This document shows, one piece after another, positions 1 through 5,361 of a stretch of 15,169 nucleotides of DNA (its first letter is position 1; every line of letters begins with the position of its first letter). A program made the translations under genes and the position numbers. The DNA is from an uncultured Bacilli bacterium (lineage in GTDB: Bacteria; Bacillota_I; Bacilli_A; RF39; UBA660), in NCBI GenBank assembly GCA_947631525.1, contig CANRLQ010000015.1, positions 1 through 15,169 on the forward strand. Direction: 5' to 3'. The notes below the pieces were generated by a model. The model was not told the origin of the DNA and made no database searches. It saw only the letters and a program-made list of their open reading frames with translations.

Positions 1-1011
1 AACTCTTGGCATTGTTCCAAAGAATCCCTGCATTTCATTAAAAACTTTTAGGAAAACTTTTAATAAAACATCATCTATTTGTTTTAATTCTTTTGTTCGT
101 GTATTTAAAAGATATTTTATTGTGTTTGCTATATTAGTTTCTCCATCATACAAATCTTTCGTATAATATTTATCGTTTTCAAAAACAATTTTTCCTTCAT
201 ATCTAAGTTCATCTAAATAATTTAAAAATGTTTCATCATCAATATTTATTTGTAAATATTTCAATGTGTAATATTTTATTTCATCAAATGTTAAATATGT
301 ATCACCTTGCTTAAAAAGAAGTGTATTTATAATATAAAAAGTACATGCTTTTATTCTCTCTATTGTTGTTTCATTATTTAATTTTTTATTGATTTCATCT
401 ATTTTTAAAAATGATATATCTAAATCATAATCAAGTAAACTATATATATTATGTTCAATTTTACTTATTGTATCACCTTTTAATTTATTATAAATACTTA
501 AAGCATCTTTTAAACTAAAACCTATTTCTGTTAAATAAACAATAGTTGTATGACTTTCTTCATATTTATTTAAAGTTTCTATTATTTTTAATGCTTTTTT
601 TTCTGTTAATGTTGGTACTAGATTTAAACATTCTGGTTCTTCCAATATTTTATCTAATGTTCTATCTCCTAAAGTATCTACTATTTTAGTAGCTAATTTT
701 TTACCAATTCCTTTAAATAAATCACTTGATAAAAATTCTATTATCGAATCTTTATCTTCAGGTTTTATTTTTTCATAATTTAAAACATTATATTGTAGTC
801 CATATTTAGGATGATTATTTGTTTCTCCATAAAATATATATTTATCATCTTCATTTAAATCAGCAAATAGTCCAGTAAAAGTTATTGTTTTATTAATATA
901 ATTAATTAATTCATCTTCATTGGTATCTTCTATTTTAAATATTCCTATTAAATATCCATTATCTGATTTAAAAATACTTCTTTTATATATGCCTTTTATA
1001 TACTTATCCAT
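1..1011 (-). CDS. recD2: RecD2-type ATP-dependent DNA helicase, N-terminal part (3' end outside window)
   Basis: Reading from ATG at 1011 the frame stays open for 337 codons to the left edge, so this is the N-terminal part of a protein that in relatives has roughly 700 to 800 residues. I see the RecD2 lead-in: an OB-like region (NGYLIGIFKIED near residues 18-29, then ITFTGLF near 43-49), the family signature HPKYGLQYNVLNYE (67-80), and tandem helix-hairpin-helix motifs beginning FLSSDLFKGIGKKLATKIV (93-111). The Walker A and other helicase motifs would lie beyond the edge and are not visible. RecD2 proteins are 5'-3' DNA helicases of superfamily 1B that act in DNA repair and replication fork maintenance without RecBC partners. 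The start is supported by AGGTGA at 1016-1021. A terminator at 1045-1070 separates it from the upstream gene, so it is probably transcribed separately. The last ten or so residues before the edge resemble nothing I recognise. Confidence 0.82.
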   Translation of the reverse strand, partial: MDKYIKGIYKRSIFKSDNGYLIGIFKIEDTNEDELINYINKTITFTGLFADLNEDDKYIFYGETNNHPKYGLQYNVLNYEKIKPEDKDSIIEFLSSDLFKGIGKKLATKIVDTLGDRTLDKILEEPECLNLVPTLTEKKALKIIETLNKYEESHTTIVYLTEIGFSLKDALSIYNKLKGDTISKIEHNIYSLLDYDLDISFLKIDEINKKLNNETTIERIKACTFYIINTLLFKQGDTYLTFDEIKYYTLKYLQINIDDETFLNYLDELRYEGKIVFENDKYYTKDLYDGETNIANTIKYLLNTRTKELKQIDDVLLKVFLKVFNEMQGFFGTMPRV

Positions 1012-1026
1012 ATAATCACCTATTAC

Positions 1027-1035
1027 ATTATAACA
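1027..1035 (-). promoter_or_regulatory. Candidate extended -10 promoter of recD2
   Basis: Reading on the minus strand, TGTTATAAT is a perfect extended -10 (TG-N-TATAAT). No convincing -35 is present; that region is the T-tract of the preceding terminator. The box ends only five bases before the AGGTGA at 1016-1021, so the predicted start of transcription falls on the ribosome binding site itself and the leader would be about 9 to 12 nt. That is unusual but recurs at other genes in this window. Confidence 0.4.
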
Positions 1036-1044
1036 TTTTTTAAT

Positions 1045-1070
1045 AAAAAAAACTTTGATTTATCAAAGTT
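1045..1070 (-). terminator. Rho-independent terminator after the 176-residue gene
   Basis: A perfect 9-bp stem (AACTTTGAT / ATCAAAGTT, 1051-1059 with 1062-1070) has a 2-nt apparent loop that would open to 4 nt. On the minus strand it is followed by a run of T. The hairpin begins at the stop codon of the upstream gene (1070-1072), so it is built into the end of that gene. Confidence 0.75.
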
Positions 1071-1600
1071 TATCTAACATATCCATTATTTTCTAAATTT
1101 TCTTGTACTTCTTCTTGTAATTGTTGTATTTCTTCATTGTAGTATTGATTATTAAATTGTTGATTATCATGATCAACTATTTTATCCATTATTTTAGATG
1201 AATTGGCTAAAACTAAACCTAAAGCAACTCCAGTAGTTACTAAAGAAGCTGTTTTTAATATTTCCTTACATCTTTCATTTTTTATTTGAATTTTTTTGTT
1301 TAAAATAATTCTTTTTGCTTCAATACTTTCATCTAATCTTTGAACATAATAACTATTATTTTCATAATAATTTCTATGCATTGATATTGCAAATGAAGTT
1401 TTATCTTTAAAATTTAAAATATATTTTACTAAAGTATCATTTCCTTTTATATCGACATTGTTACATTCTTTACTTTTACATAATTGTTCAAATGAACTTA
1501 TTAATTCTTCTTTTGGGACATCTTTTTTATTCGTAGCCATATTAAAAGCTAAATTTGTATCATCTATTACATAACCTTCTACTTGTTTACCTTTTAACAT
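1070..1600 (-). CDS. Unrecognised 176-residue protein with one hydrophobic segment and C-terminal coiled coil
   Basis: I do not recognise this protein. The ATG at 1600 has a good AGGTGA (1605-1610) four bases upstream. Residues 1-112 are polar, with mixed charge and no motif I can name, and hold four cysteines (41, 46, 111 and none paired in a CxxC). Residues about 115-133 (LKTASLVTTGVALGLVLANS) form a moderately hydrophobic helix rich in Gly, Ala and Ser that could cross the membrane. Residues 150-172 are rich in Gln, Glu and Asn and look like a short coiled coil. If the segment spans the membrane, its flanking lysines (K113, K117 before; K136, K140 after) do not settle the orientation. The gene has its own candidate promoter overlapping the end of mtaB and its own terminator, so it is probably a single-gene unit. 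No function is proposed. Confidence 0.7.
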   Translation of the reverse strand: MLKGKQVEGYVIDDTNLAFNMATNKKDVPKEELISSFEQLCKSKECNNVDIKGNDTLVKYILNFKDKTSFAISMHRNYYENNSYYVQRLDESIEAKRIILNKKIQIKNERCKEILKTASLVTTGVALGLVLANSSKIMDKIVDHDNQQFNNQYYNEEIQQLQEEVQENLENNGYVR

Positions 1601-1619
1601 ATTTTCACCTCTTATATTA

Positions 1620-1648
1620 AATATATATTACATTCTTAATAAAGTCAA
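1620..1648 (-). promoter_or_regulatory. Candidate sigma-A promoter of the 176-residue gene
   Basis: On the minus strand a TTGACT (-35, 1643-1648) and a TATATT (-10, 1620-1625) are separated by exactly 17 bases, the best two-box promoter in the window. The -35 box directly abuts the mtaB stop codon (1649-1651). Transcription would start near 1613, giving a leader of about 13 nt that opens just ahead of the AGGTGA. Confidence 0.55.
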
Positions 1649-2947
1649 TCAATTAAACACTTTGTTTACAATTTTTGCTTCTAAATTAGGATAATTGATT
1701 TTTTCTATTTTTACTAATACATCTTCACCTATTAAATTTCTATCTCCTAAAGATTTTATTTGTAAATAATTTCCTGTATGACCAATTAAATACCCATCTT
1801 TCTCCATTTCTGGAATAAATGATAATTCTTTATCTAAATATTTTCTCATATATTCTATTTCTAGTTGTTTAGAAATTTCTATTATTTTTTTAACACGTTC
1901 TTTTTTAACTTTTTCTTCTATTTGATTTGGCATATCAGCAGCTACAGTTCCTTTTCTACTCGAATATGGAAAAACATGTATTTTAGTAAATTTTATTTTT
2001 TTAATTGTTTCTATTGTTTCTTCAAAATCTTTTTCTGTTTCACCGGGAAAACCAACTATTAAATCAGTTGTTATAGAAATACCCGGTCTTATTTTTCTTA
2101 TTTTATCTATTTTATTTATAAAATATTGTTTATCATATTTACGATTCATTTGTTTTAAAATTTTATCACTACCTGATTGAAGTGGAATATGCATGTGATT
2201 TACTATTATTTTATTATTTTTTAAAGTTCTTAAAAATTTATCATTTAATTCTGTCACTTCAATTGATGATATTCTAATTCTTTCTAATCCTTTTATTTCA
2301 CATATTTCGTTTAATAAATCAGAAAAGTCATAATCTTTTAAATCACTTCCATAATTACCTGTATGTATACCTGTTAATACAATTTCTTTATGTCCTTGAT
2401 CAACTAAATTAGTTATTTCAATTAAAATATCATTTTTATTTTTACTACGAACATTACCTCTTACATAAGGAATTATACAATAAGAACAATAATTATTACA
2501 TCCATCTTGAATTTTAACAAAAGCTCTTGTTTTATTAAAATTATTTAAAATCATTGGTTCAAATGTTTGGTTCATCATATCATATATATCTAATTTAATT
2601 TGTTTTGTTTTTATATATTCATCTATATATTCAACTACTTTAGATTTACCAACATTACCTAATACTATATCAACACCATCTATTTTAACAACTTCTTCCT
2701 TTTTGTTTTGACTCATACAACCAACTACTACAATAATAGCATCTTTATTTTGTTTAATAGCGTGCCTTATTGTTTTCAATGATTTATTATCAGCTGTATT
2801 AGTTACAGTACAAGTATTTATTATTGATATATCAGCCTTTTCATCTATTGATACCTCTTTATAACCTTTATTTTTTAACAAATCACTCATTACATTTGAT
2901 TCATAACTATTTACTTTACATCCCAATGTATAAATATTAAAATTCAT
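1649..2947 (-). CDS. mtaB: tRNA (N(6)-threonylcarbamoyladenosine(37)-C(2))-methylthiotransferase
   Basis: MtaB is a radical-SAM methylthiotransferase that converts t6A37 to ms2t6A37 in tRNAs reading ANN codons. At 432 residues it has full family length. The N-terminal MTTase domain opens with the MtaB-specific YTLGCKVNSYES; the cluster cysteines are C10, C46 (INTCTVTN) and C77 (VVGCMSQ). The radical-SAM cluster motif CxxxCxxC is at C150, C154 and C157 (DGCNNYCSYCIIPYVRG). The closing part, about residues 370-430, fits a TRAM RNA-binding domain. GCKVN and ITNTCTVTN-type motifs favour MtaB over MiaB and RimO. The ATG at 2947 is preceded by a strong AGGAGG. It lies 31 bp downstream of the membrane-protein gene, with a terminator-like hairpin between, so its transcription may depend partly on read-through from rsmE. 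No clear terminator follows it. Confidence 0.93.
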   Translation of the reverse strand: MNFNIYTLGCKVNSYESNVMSDLLKNKGYKEVSIDEKADISIINTCTVTNTADNKSLKTIRHAIKQNKDAIIVVVGCMSQNKKEEVVKIDGVDIVLGNVGKSKVVEYIDEYIKTKQIKLDIYDMMNQTFEPMILNNFNKTRAFVKIQDGCNNYCSYCIIPYVRGNVRSKNKNDILIEITNLVDQGHKEIVLTGIHTGNYGSDLKDYDFSDLLNEICEIKGLERIRISSIEVTELNDKFLRTLKNNKIIVNHMHIPLQSGSDKILKQMNRKYDKQYFINKIDKIRKIRPGISITTDLIVGFPGETEKDFEETIETIKKIKFTKIHVFPYSSRKGTVAADMPNQIEEKVKKERVKKIIEISKQLEIEYMRKYLDKELSFIPEMEKDGYLIGHTGNYLQIKSLGDRNLIGEDVLVKIEKINYPNLEAKIVNKVFN

Positions 2948-2959
2948 ACAAAACCTCCT

Positions 2960-2980
2960 AAAAAAAGGGTTTAAACCCTT
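2960..2980 (-). terminator. Terminator-like palindrome between the membrane-protein gene and mtaB
   Basis: A perfect 16-bp palindrome (AAGGGTTTAAACCCTT, 2965-2980) begins at the stop codon of the upstream gene and is followed on the minus strand by a run of T ending at the mtaB Shine-Dalgarno. The usable stem is about 6 bp with a TTAA loop, so termination may be partial and act as an attenuator. Confidence 0.6.
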
Positions 2981-3707
2981 AATCTAAATTTTTTCTAAAT
3001 TCTTTTAATGCTTTTAAGAATTCTGTATTTTTATTCATTTCGTTTTTAAGTGCTGAAACATCAATGGTTTTTTCCATATTAATTGTTTCATTTGAACTGA
3101 AATCCAGTTCATCTAAAACATTATCAACTCCACTACGCTGTTGTTTTACTTCTTCTTTTGGAACAGTTGGATAAACTATTTTATCATCTTGTTTTCCAAA
3201 AATTGGAGAAATAAATTCAGTATTTTTAAATTTCTTTATATATGGATTTTCTTTAGATTCTTTTTTTTCTTCTTTTGGTCCAATGTCATCTTCAAAAGTT
3301 GCTATATGAACCTTTGCTTGATTCACTTCATTTTTTTCTTTTACTGAGTTGACTAATTCTTGATAACTGATAATTGATTTTTCTTCTTGTTCATTTTCAA
3401 AATTAGTTACTACATCTTGTGGTTTAGCATCTAAATCTTTTTGCATTTTTATAAGCATTTCTTCTATTTCTGTCTTATTTTTTTCTACTTCTTTATCTAT
3501 TTTTTCTTCTTCATTATCTAAAATTTCTATTACTTCAGGTTCACTTGAAACAGAAGCTAAATCATTTTCTATCTCTTCTATTTCTTCTTGATCAGCTTTT
3601 CTTTCTTTTAAAACTAAATATATTATACAACCAAAATTAATAATAAGTATTCCAATTAAAACTGAAAGTAAAACTGTATGTCCTTCAAATAATTTTAATA
3701 TATACAT
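2979..3707 (-). CDS. Membrane-anchored, acidic, largely disordered protein
   Basis: I cannot name this protein. I start it at ATG 3707 (242 residues), which has GGAGTG eight bases upstream; an in-frame GTG at 3716 would add three residues but lacks a separate ribosome binding site. Residues 12-33 form one transmembrane helix (VLLSVLIGILIINFGCIIYLVL), followed by KERK, so the long C-terminal part should be cytoplasmic. Residues 35-110 are Glu- and Lys-rich with coiled-coil character. Two short hydrophobic stretches stand out in the disordered part: ISYQELV (113-119) and EFISPIFGK (164-172). The C-terminal TEFLKALKEFRKNL (228-241) is a probable amphipathic helix. The architecture resembles a membrane-tethered adaptor with short binding motifs, as found among cell-division or envelope scaffold proteins, but this is inference. 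It starts five bases after the rsmE stop codon and is almost certainly co-transcribed with it. Confidence 0.72.
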   Translation of the reverse strand: MYILKLFEGHTVLLSVLIGILIINFGCIIYLVLKERKADQEEIEEIENDLASVSSEPEVIEILDNEEEKIDKEVEKNKTEIEEMLIKMQKDLDAKPQDVVTNFENEQEEKSIISYQELVNSVKEKNEVNQAKVHIATFEDDIGPKEEKKESKENPYIKKFKNTEFISPIFGKQDDKIVYPTVPKEEVKQQRSGVDNVLDELDFSSNETINMEKTIDVSALKNEMNKNTEFLKALKEFRKNLD

Positions 3708-3712
3708 GTGAA

Positions 3713-4426
3713 TCACTCCATAAATTCATAATTTATAATACTTAAAACAAACATTGGGACTGTTTCCACACGCATTATTCTACTTCCAAGTGATGTAGAA
3801 ATAAATCCCATTTTATTTAAGTGTTCTTCTTCCTCTTCTGTAAGTCCTCCTTCAGGACCAATTACTAGATTTATTCTATCACATTTTTGATTTTTTTTCA
3901 TTATATTCTTAATATTTTTTGTTTTTTCTCTAGTACTACATATTATTTTAAGTCCATTTAATTTATCTAATTCCTCTATGTTTTTAATATCATAAATATT
4001 AGGTATATCGATACGATGTGATTGTTCACTTGCTTCTTTCACAATTCTTCTCCATCTTTCATATTTTTTAATATCTTTACCATCTTTTAGCCTTATAATA
4101 CTTCGATTTGTATTAATCGGTATTATTTCACTTACACCTAATTCTGTTGCTTTTTGTAAAATTAAATCCATTTTTTGTTCTTTTAAAATTGGAATTATTA
4201 AAGTTATATTTGGTGTCTTATAATCAACTTTTTCTAATTGTTTTTTTATCTTTATTTTTAATTTTTCCTTTACATTTTCTATACAGCATAAATATGCAAT
4301 TTTATCATATACAACTATTATTTCATCGTTATCTTTCATTCGCATTACAGTTGTTATATGATATATATCATCATCACTTAATATTAATTTATCATCTATT
4401 TTTTTATTACTAAAATATCTTTGCAC
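3713..4426 (-). CDS. rsmE: 16S rRNA (uracil(1498)-N(3))-methyltransferase RsmE
   Basis: RsmE is a SPOUT-class methyltransferase that methylates N3 of U1498 in helix 44 of 16S rRNA using S-adenosylmethionine. The 237 residues match family length. The N-terminal PUA-like domain covers about 1-70 (ITTVMRMKDNDEI). The C-terminal knot domain contains KATELGVSEIIPINTNRS (92-109), ERWRRIVKEASEQSHR (123-138), GPEGGLT (190-196) and LGSRIMRVET (213-222), the last two forming the AdoMet-binding knot. I choose the GTG at 4424-4426 because RsmE proteins typically begin MQRYF and this gives exactly that, with AGGTGA five bases upstream. The in-frame GTG at 4435 lies inside that Shine-Dalgarno and cannot be the start. 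The gene ends at TGA (3713-3715), the usual family end point, which shows that TGA is a stop here. It heads a likely operon with the membrane protein and perhaps mtaB. Confidence 0.93.
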   Translation of the reverse strand: MQRYFSNKKIDDKLILSDDDIYHITTVMRMKDNDEIIVVYDKIAYLCCIENVKEKLKIKIKKQLEKVDYKTPNITLIIPILKEQKMDLILQKATELGVSEIIPINTNRSIIRLKDGKDIKKYERWRRIVKEASEQSHRIDIPNIYDIKNIEELDKLNGLKIICSTREKTKNIKNIMKKNQKCDRINLVIGPEGGLTEEEEEHLNKMGFISTSLGSRIMRVETVPMFVLSIINYEFME

Positions 4427-4443
4427 ATAAATCACCTGTTTAA

Positions 4444-4452
4444 ATTATATCA
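4444..4452 (-). promoter_or_regulatory. Candidate extended -10 promoter of rsmE
   Basis: On the minus strand TGATATAAT is a perfect extended -10. The -35 region is only a T-run. The box ends six bases before AGGTGA (4432-4437), placing the expected transcription start on the first base of the Shine-Dalgarno. It lies just after a terminator for the preceding gene, which supports independent initiation. Confidence 0.45.
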
Positions 4453-4464
4453 AATTTAAAGTCT

Positions 4465-4490
4465 AAAAAAAATATATTGCTATATATTTT
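4465..4490 (-). terminator. AT-only terminator after the 94-residue gene
   Basis: On the minus strand a 9-bp stem made only of A-T pairs (4469-4477 with 4482-4490, loop of 4 nt) is followed by a T-run that reaches 8 T counting the stem end. It begins four bases after the stop codon of the upstream gene. The stem is weak, so termination may be incomplete. Confidence 0.45.
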
Positions 4491-4494
4491 ACTT

Positions 4495-4779
4495 TTAAAT
4501 ATTTTTTTTTAAATTGTTAATTTCTTGATTCAACGCCGCTACCATTTTTTTTAACATTTCAATACTTTCTTCATTCGAAATATTTTTCATTTGCTGTCCT
4601 GCTCTTTCTTGTTGAACTTGTTTATAAAAAGCATTTGTACATAAAACTTGAGCTGTCAACATTAACCAATTTCCTAATGCATTTTGTTCATTTGCAGTTA
4701 AATCATCTATTAATAAATAACCTACAATAACAGCACTAAAAGAAAATGTTTTTGGAGATACATTAGGAATTATATTCAT
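4495..4779 (-). CDS. Small conserved-looking protein with hydrophobic N-terminal half and C-terminal coiled coil
   Basis: I cannot assign a function. The 94-residue protein starts at ATG 4779 with AGGTGA (4786-4791) six bases upstream. The N-terminal half contains two hydrophobic stretches, about 11-25 (TFSFSAVIVGYLLID) and 36-52 (GNWLMLTAQVLCTNAFY), interrupted by an acidic turn (DDLTANEQN). The remainder is polar, and residues 68-92 show a heptad-like pattern consistent with a coiled coil. The unusual composition of the first 55 residues (two Asn-rich turns, a single Trp, few charges) suggests a conserved fold and not random sequence. It could be a small membrane-associated protein or a compact helical oligomer. 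It is divergently transcribed from the 125-residue membrane protein, with start codons about 50 bp apart, so the two may be co-regulated. Confidence 0.72.
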   Translation of the reverse strand: MNIIPNVSPKTFSFSAVIVGYLLIDDLTANEQNALGNWLMLTAQVLCTNAFYKQVQQERAGQQMKNISNEESIEMLKKMVAALNQEINNLKKNI

Positions 4780-4796
4780 TTTTATTCACCTAATAA

Positions 4797-4802
4797 ATTA
4801 TA
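4797..4802 (-). promoter_or_regulatory. Candidate -10 box of the 94-residue gene
   Basis: On the minus strand a consensus TATAAT lies five bases before AGGTGA (4786-4791), the same spacing as at recD2. There is no TG extension and no clear -35. The predicted leader is about 11 nt. It sits back to back with the -10 candidate of the divergent gene at 4820-4825. Confidence 0.4.
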
Positions 4803-4819
4803 TTAAAATTTTAATAGAA

Positions 4820-4825
4820 TATATT
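4820..4825 (+). promoter_or_regulatory. Candidate -10 box for a leaderless transcript of the 125-residue gene
   Basis: TATATT ends five bases before the ATG at 4831, and no Shine-Dalgarno is visible upstream of that ATG. This spacing places the transcription start on or next to the A of the start codon, as in leaderless mRNAs. An alternative TAGAAT at 4815-4820 would give a leader of about 4 nt. No clear -35 is seen. Confidence 0.35.
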
Positions 4826-4830
4826 TTATT

Positions 4831-5208
4831 ATGGAGAACATAGATAAAAGAATTAAACAAATTAATATTGAAAACTTTATATGGATTATTTATTTTTTTA
4901 TAATTGGTTTATGTTTATATGCTAATTCATATGAAAAAAAATACTTTTGTACAAATGATCTTTTAGCTAAAGAAAAATATCGCAAAATAACAATAACTAT
5001 TTTTATAATAGCAGTTATCATCTATAGTTATTTTTTTATCGATAGTTACGAGGGATTAAAAGATATAGATGGAACAAATAATAAAAGAAAAAAATACTTA
5101 AATGAATTAAACTTATTAAGTACTAGTTTAATTTTAATAAGTGGTTTTATATTTTTATATATTTCTATTGTTGATGTTAATTTAGATACAGAAATTGCAT
5201 TTGGTTAA
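4831..5208 (+). CDS. Small membrane protein with three predicted transmembrane helices
   Basis: I do not recognise a named family. The 125-residue protein is the only convincing plus-strand gene. Three hydrophobic helices lie at about 15-32, 52-71 and 95-113. The segments between them are charged: 33-51 holds four Lys and one Arg with Asp and Glu, and 72-94 contains the basic NKRKK (84-88). The short C-terminal tail VDVNLDTEIAFG is acidic. Under the positive-inside rule the KRKK loop (84-88) would be cytoplasmic, with the N-terminus outside, but the basic 35-51 loop conflicts, so the topology is uncertain. There is no signal peptide or catalytic motif. No in-frame start exists upstream and there is no ribosome binding site before ATG 4831, which suggests leaderless translation. 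It is divergent from the 94-residue gene and convergent with the giant protease gene, sharing a bidirectional terminator. Confidence 0.75.
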   Translation: MENIDKRIKQINIENFIWIIYFFIIGLCLYANSYEKKYFCTNDLLAKEKYRKITITIFIIAVIIYSYFFIDSYEGLKDIDGTNNKRKKYLNELNLLSTSLILISGFIFLYISIVDVNLDTEIAFG

Positions 5209-5221
5209 ATAAGAATTTATT

Positions 5222-5260
5222 AAAAAAAATGTCTTGAAATTTAAAATCAAGACATTTTTT
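5222..5260. terminator. Strong bidirectional terminator between convergent genes
   Basis: A perfect 14-bp inverted repeat (5224-5237 with 5247-5260, core ATGTCTTGA / TCAAGACAT, loop of 9 nt) is flanked by an A-run on the left and a T-run on the right. It can therefore terminate the plus-strand membrane protein gene (stop about 15 bp upstream) and the minus-strand protease gene (stop about 100 bp upstream). The stretch 5261-5361 between it and the protease stop holds no gene I can see. Confidence 0.85.
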
Positions 5261-5361
5261 AACTATATAAATTATTAAACAAACTAGAATTTCTAAATAT
5301 AGTTTTAGACATTTTAAATTATATAATTAAAGTTTTAATCATATAATCTATATTAAATTTT

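Noticed and set aside
1..90. Frameshift near the left edge of recD2
   Set aside because: The last residues before the edge look unfamiliar, but the other two frames contain early stops and show no better RecD2 match, so I kept a single open frame.
1865..2062. Plus-strand reading frames opposite mtaB, rsmE, the membrane protein, the protease and murC
   Set aside because: They are rich in Phe, Tyr, Ile and Ser, as expected from the reverse complement of Lys-, Asn- and Glu-rich genes. They lack ribosome binding sites and overlap well-supported genes on the other strand.
3708..3716. GTG start at 3716 for the membrane-anchored protein
   Set aside because: The ATG at 3707 has a GGAGTG at proper spacing; the GTG is part of that same Shine-Dalgarno stretch.
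4427..4435. GTG start at 4435 for rsmE
   Set aside because: It lies within the AGGTGA ribosome binding site; starting at GTG 4426 gives the family N-terminus MQRYF.
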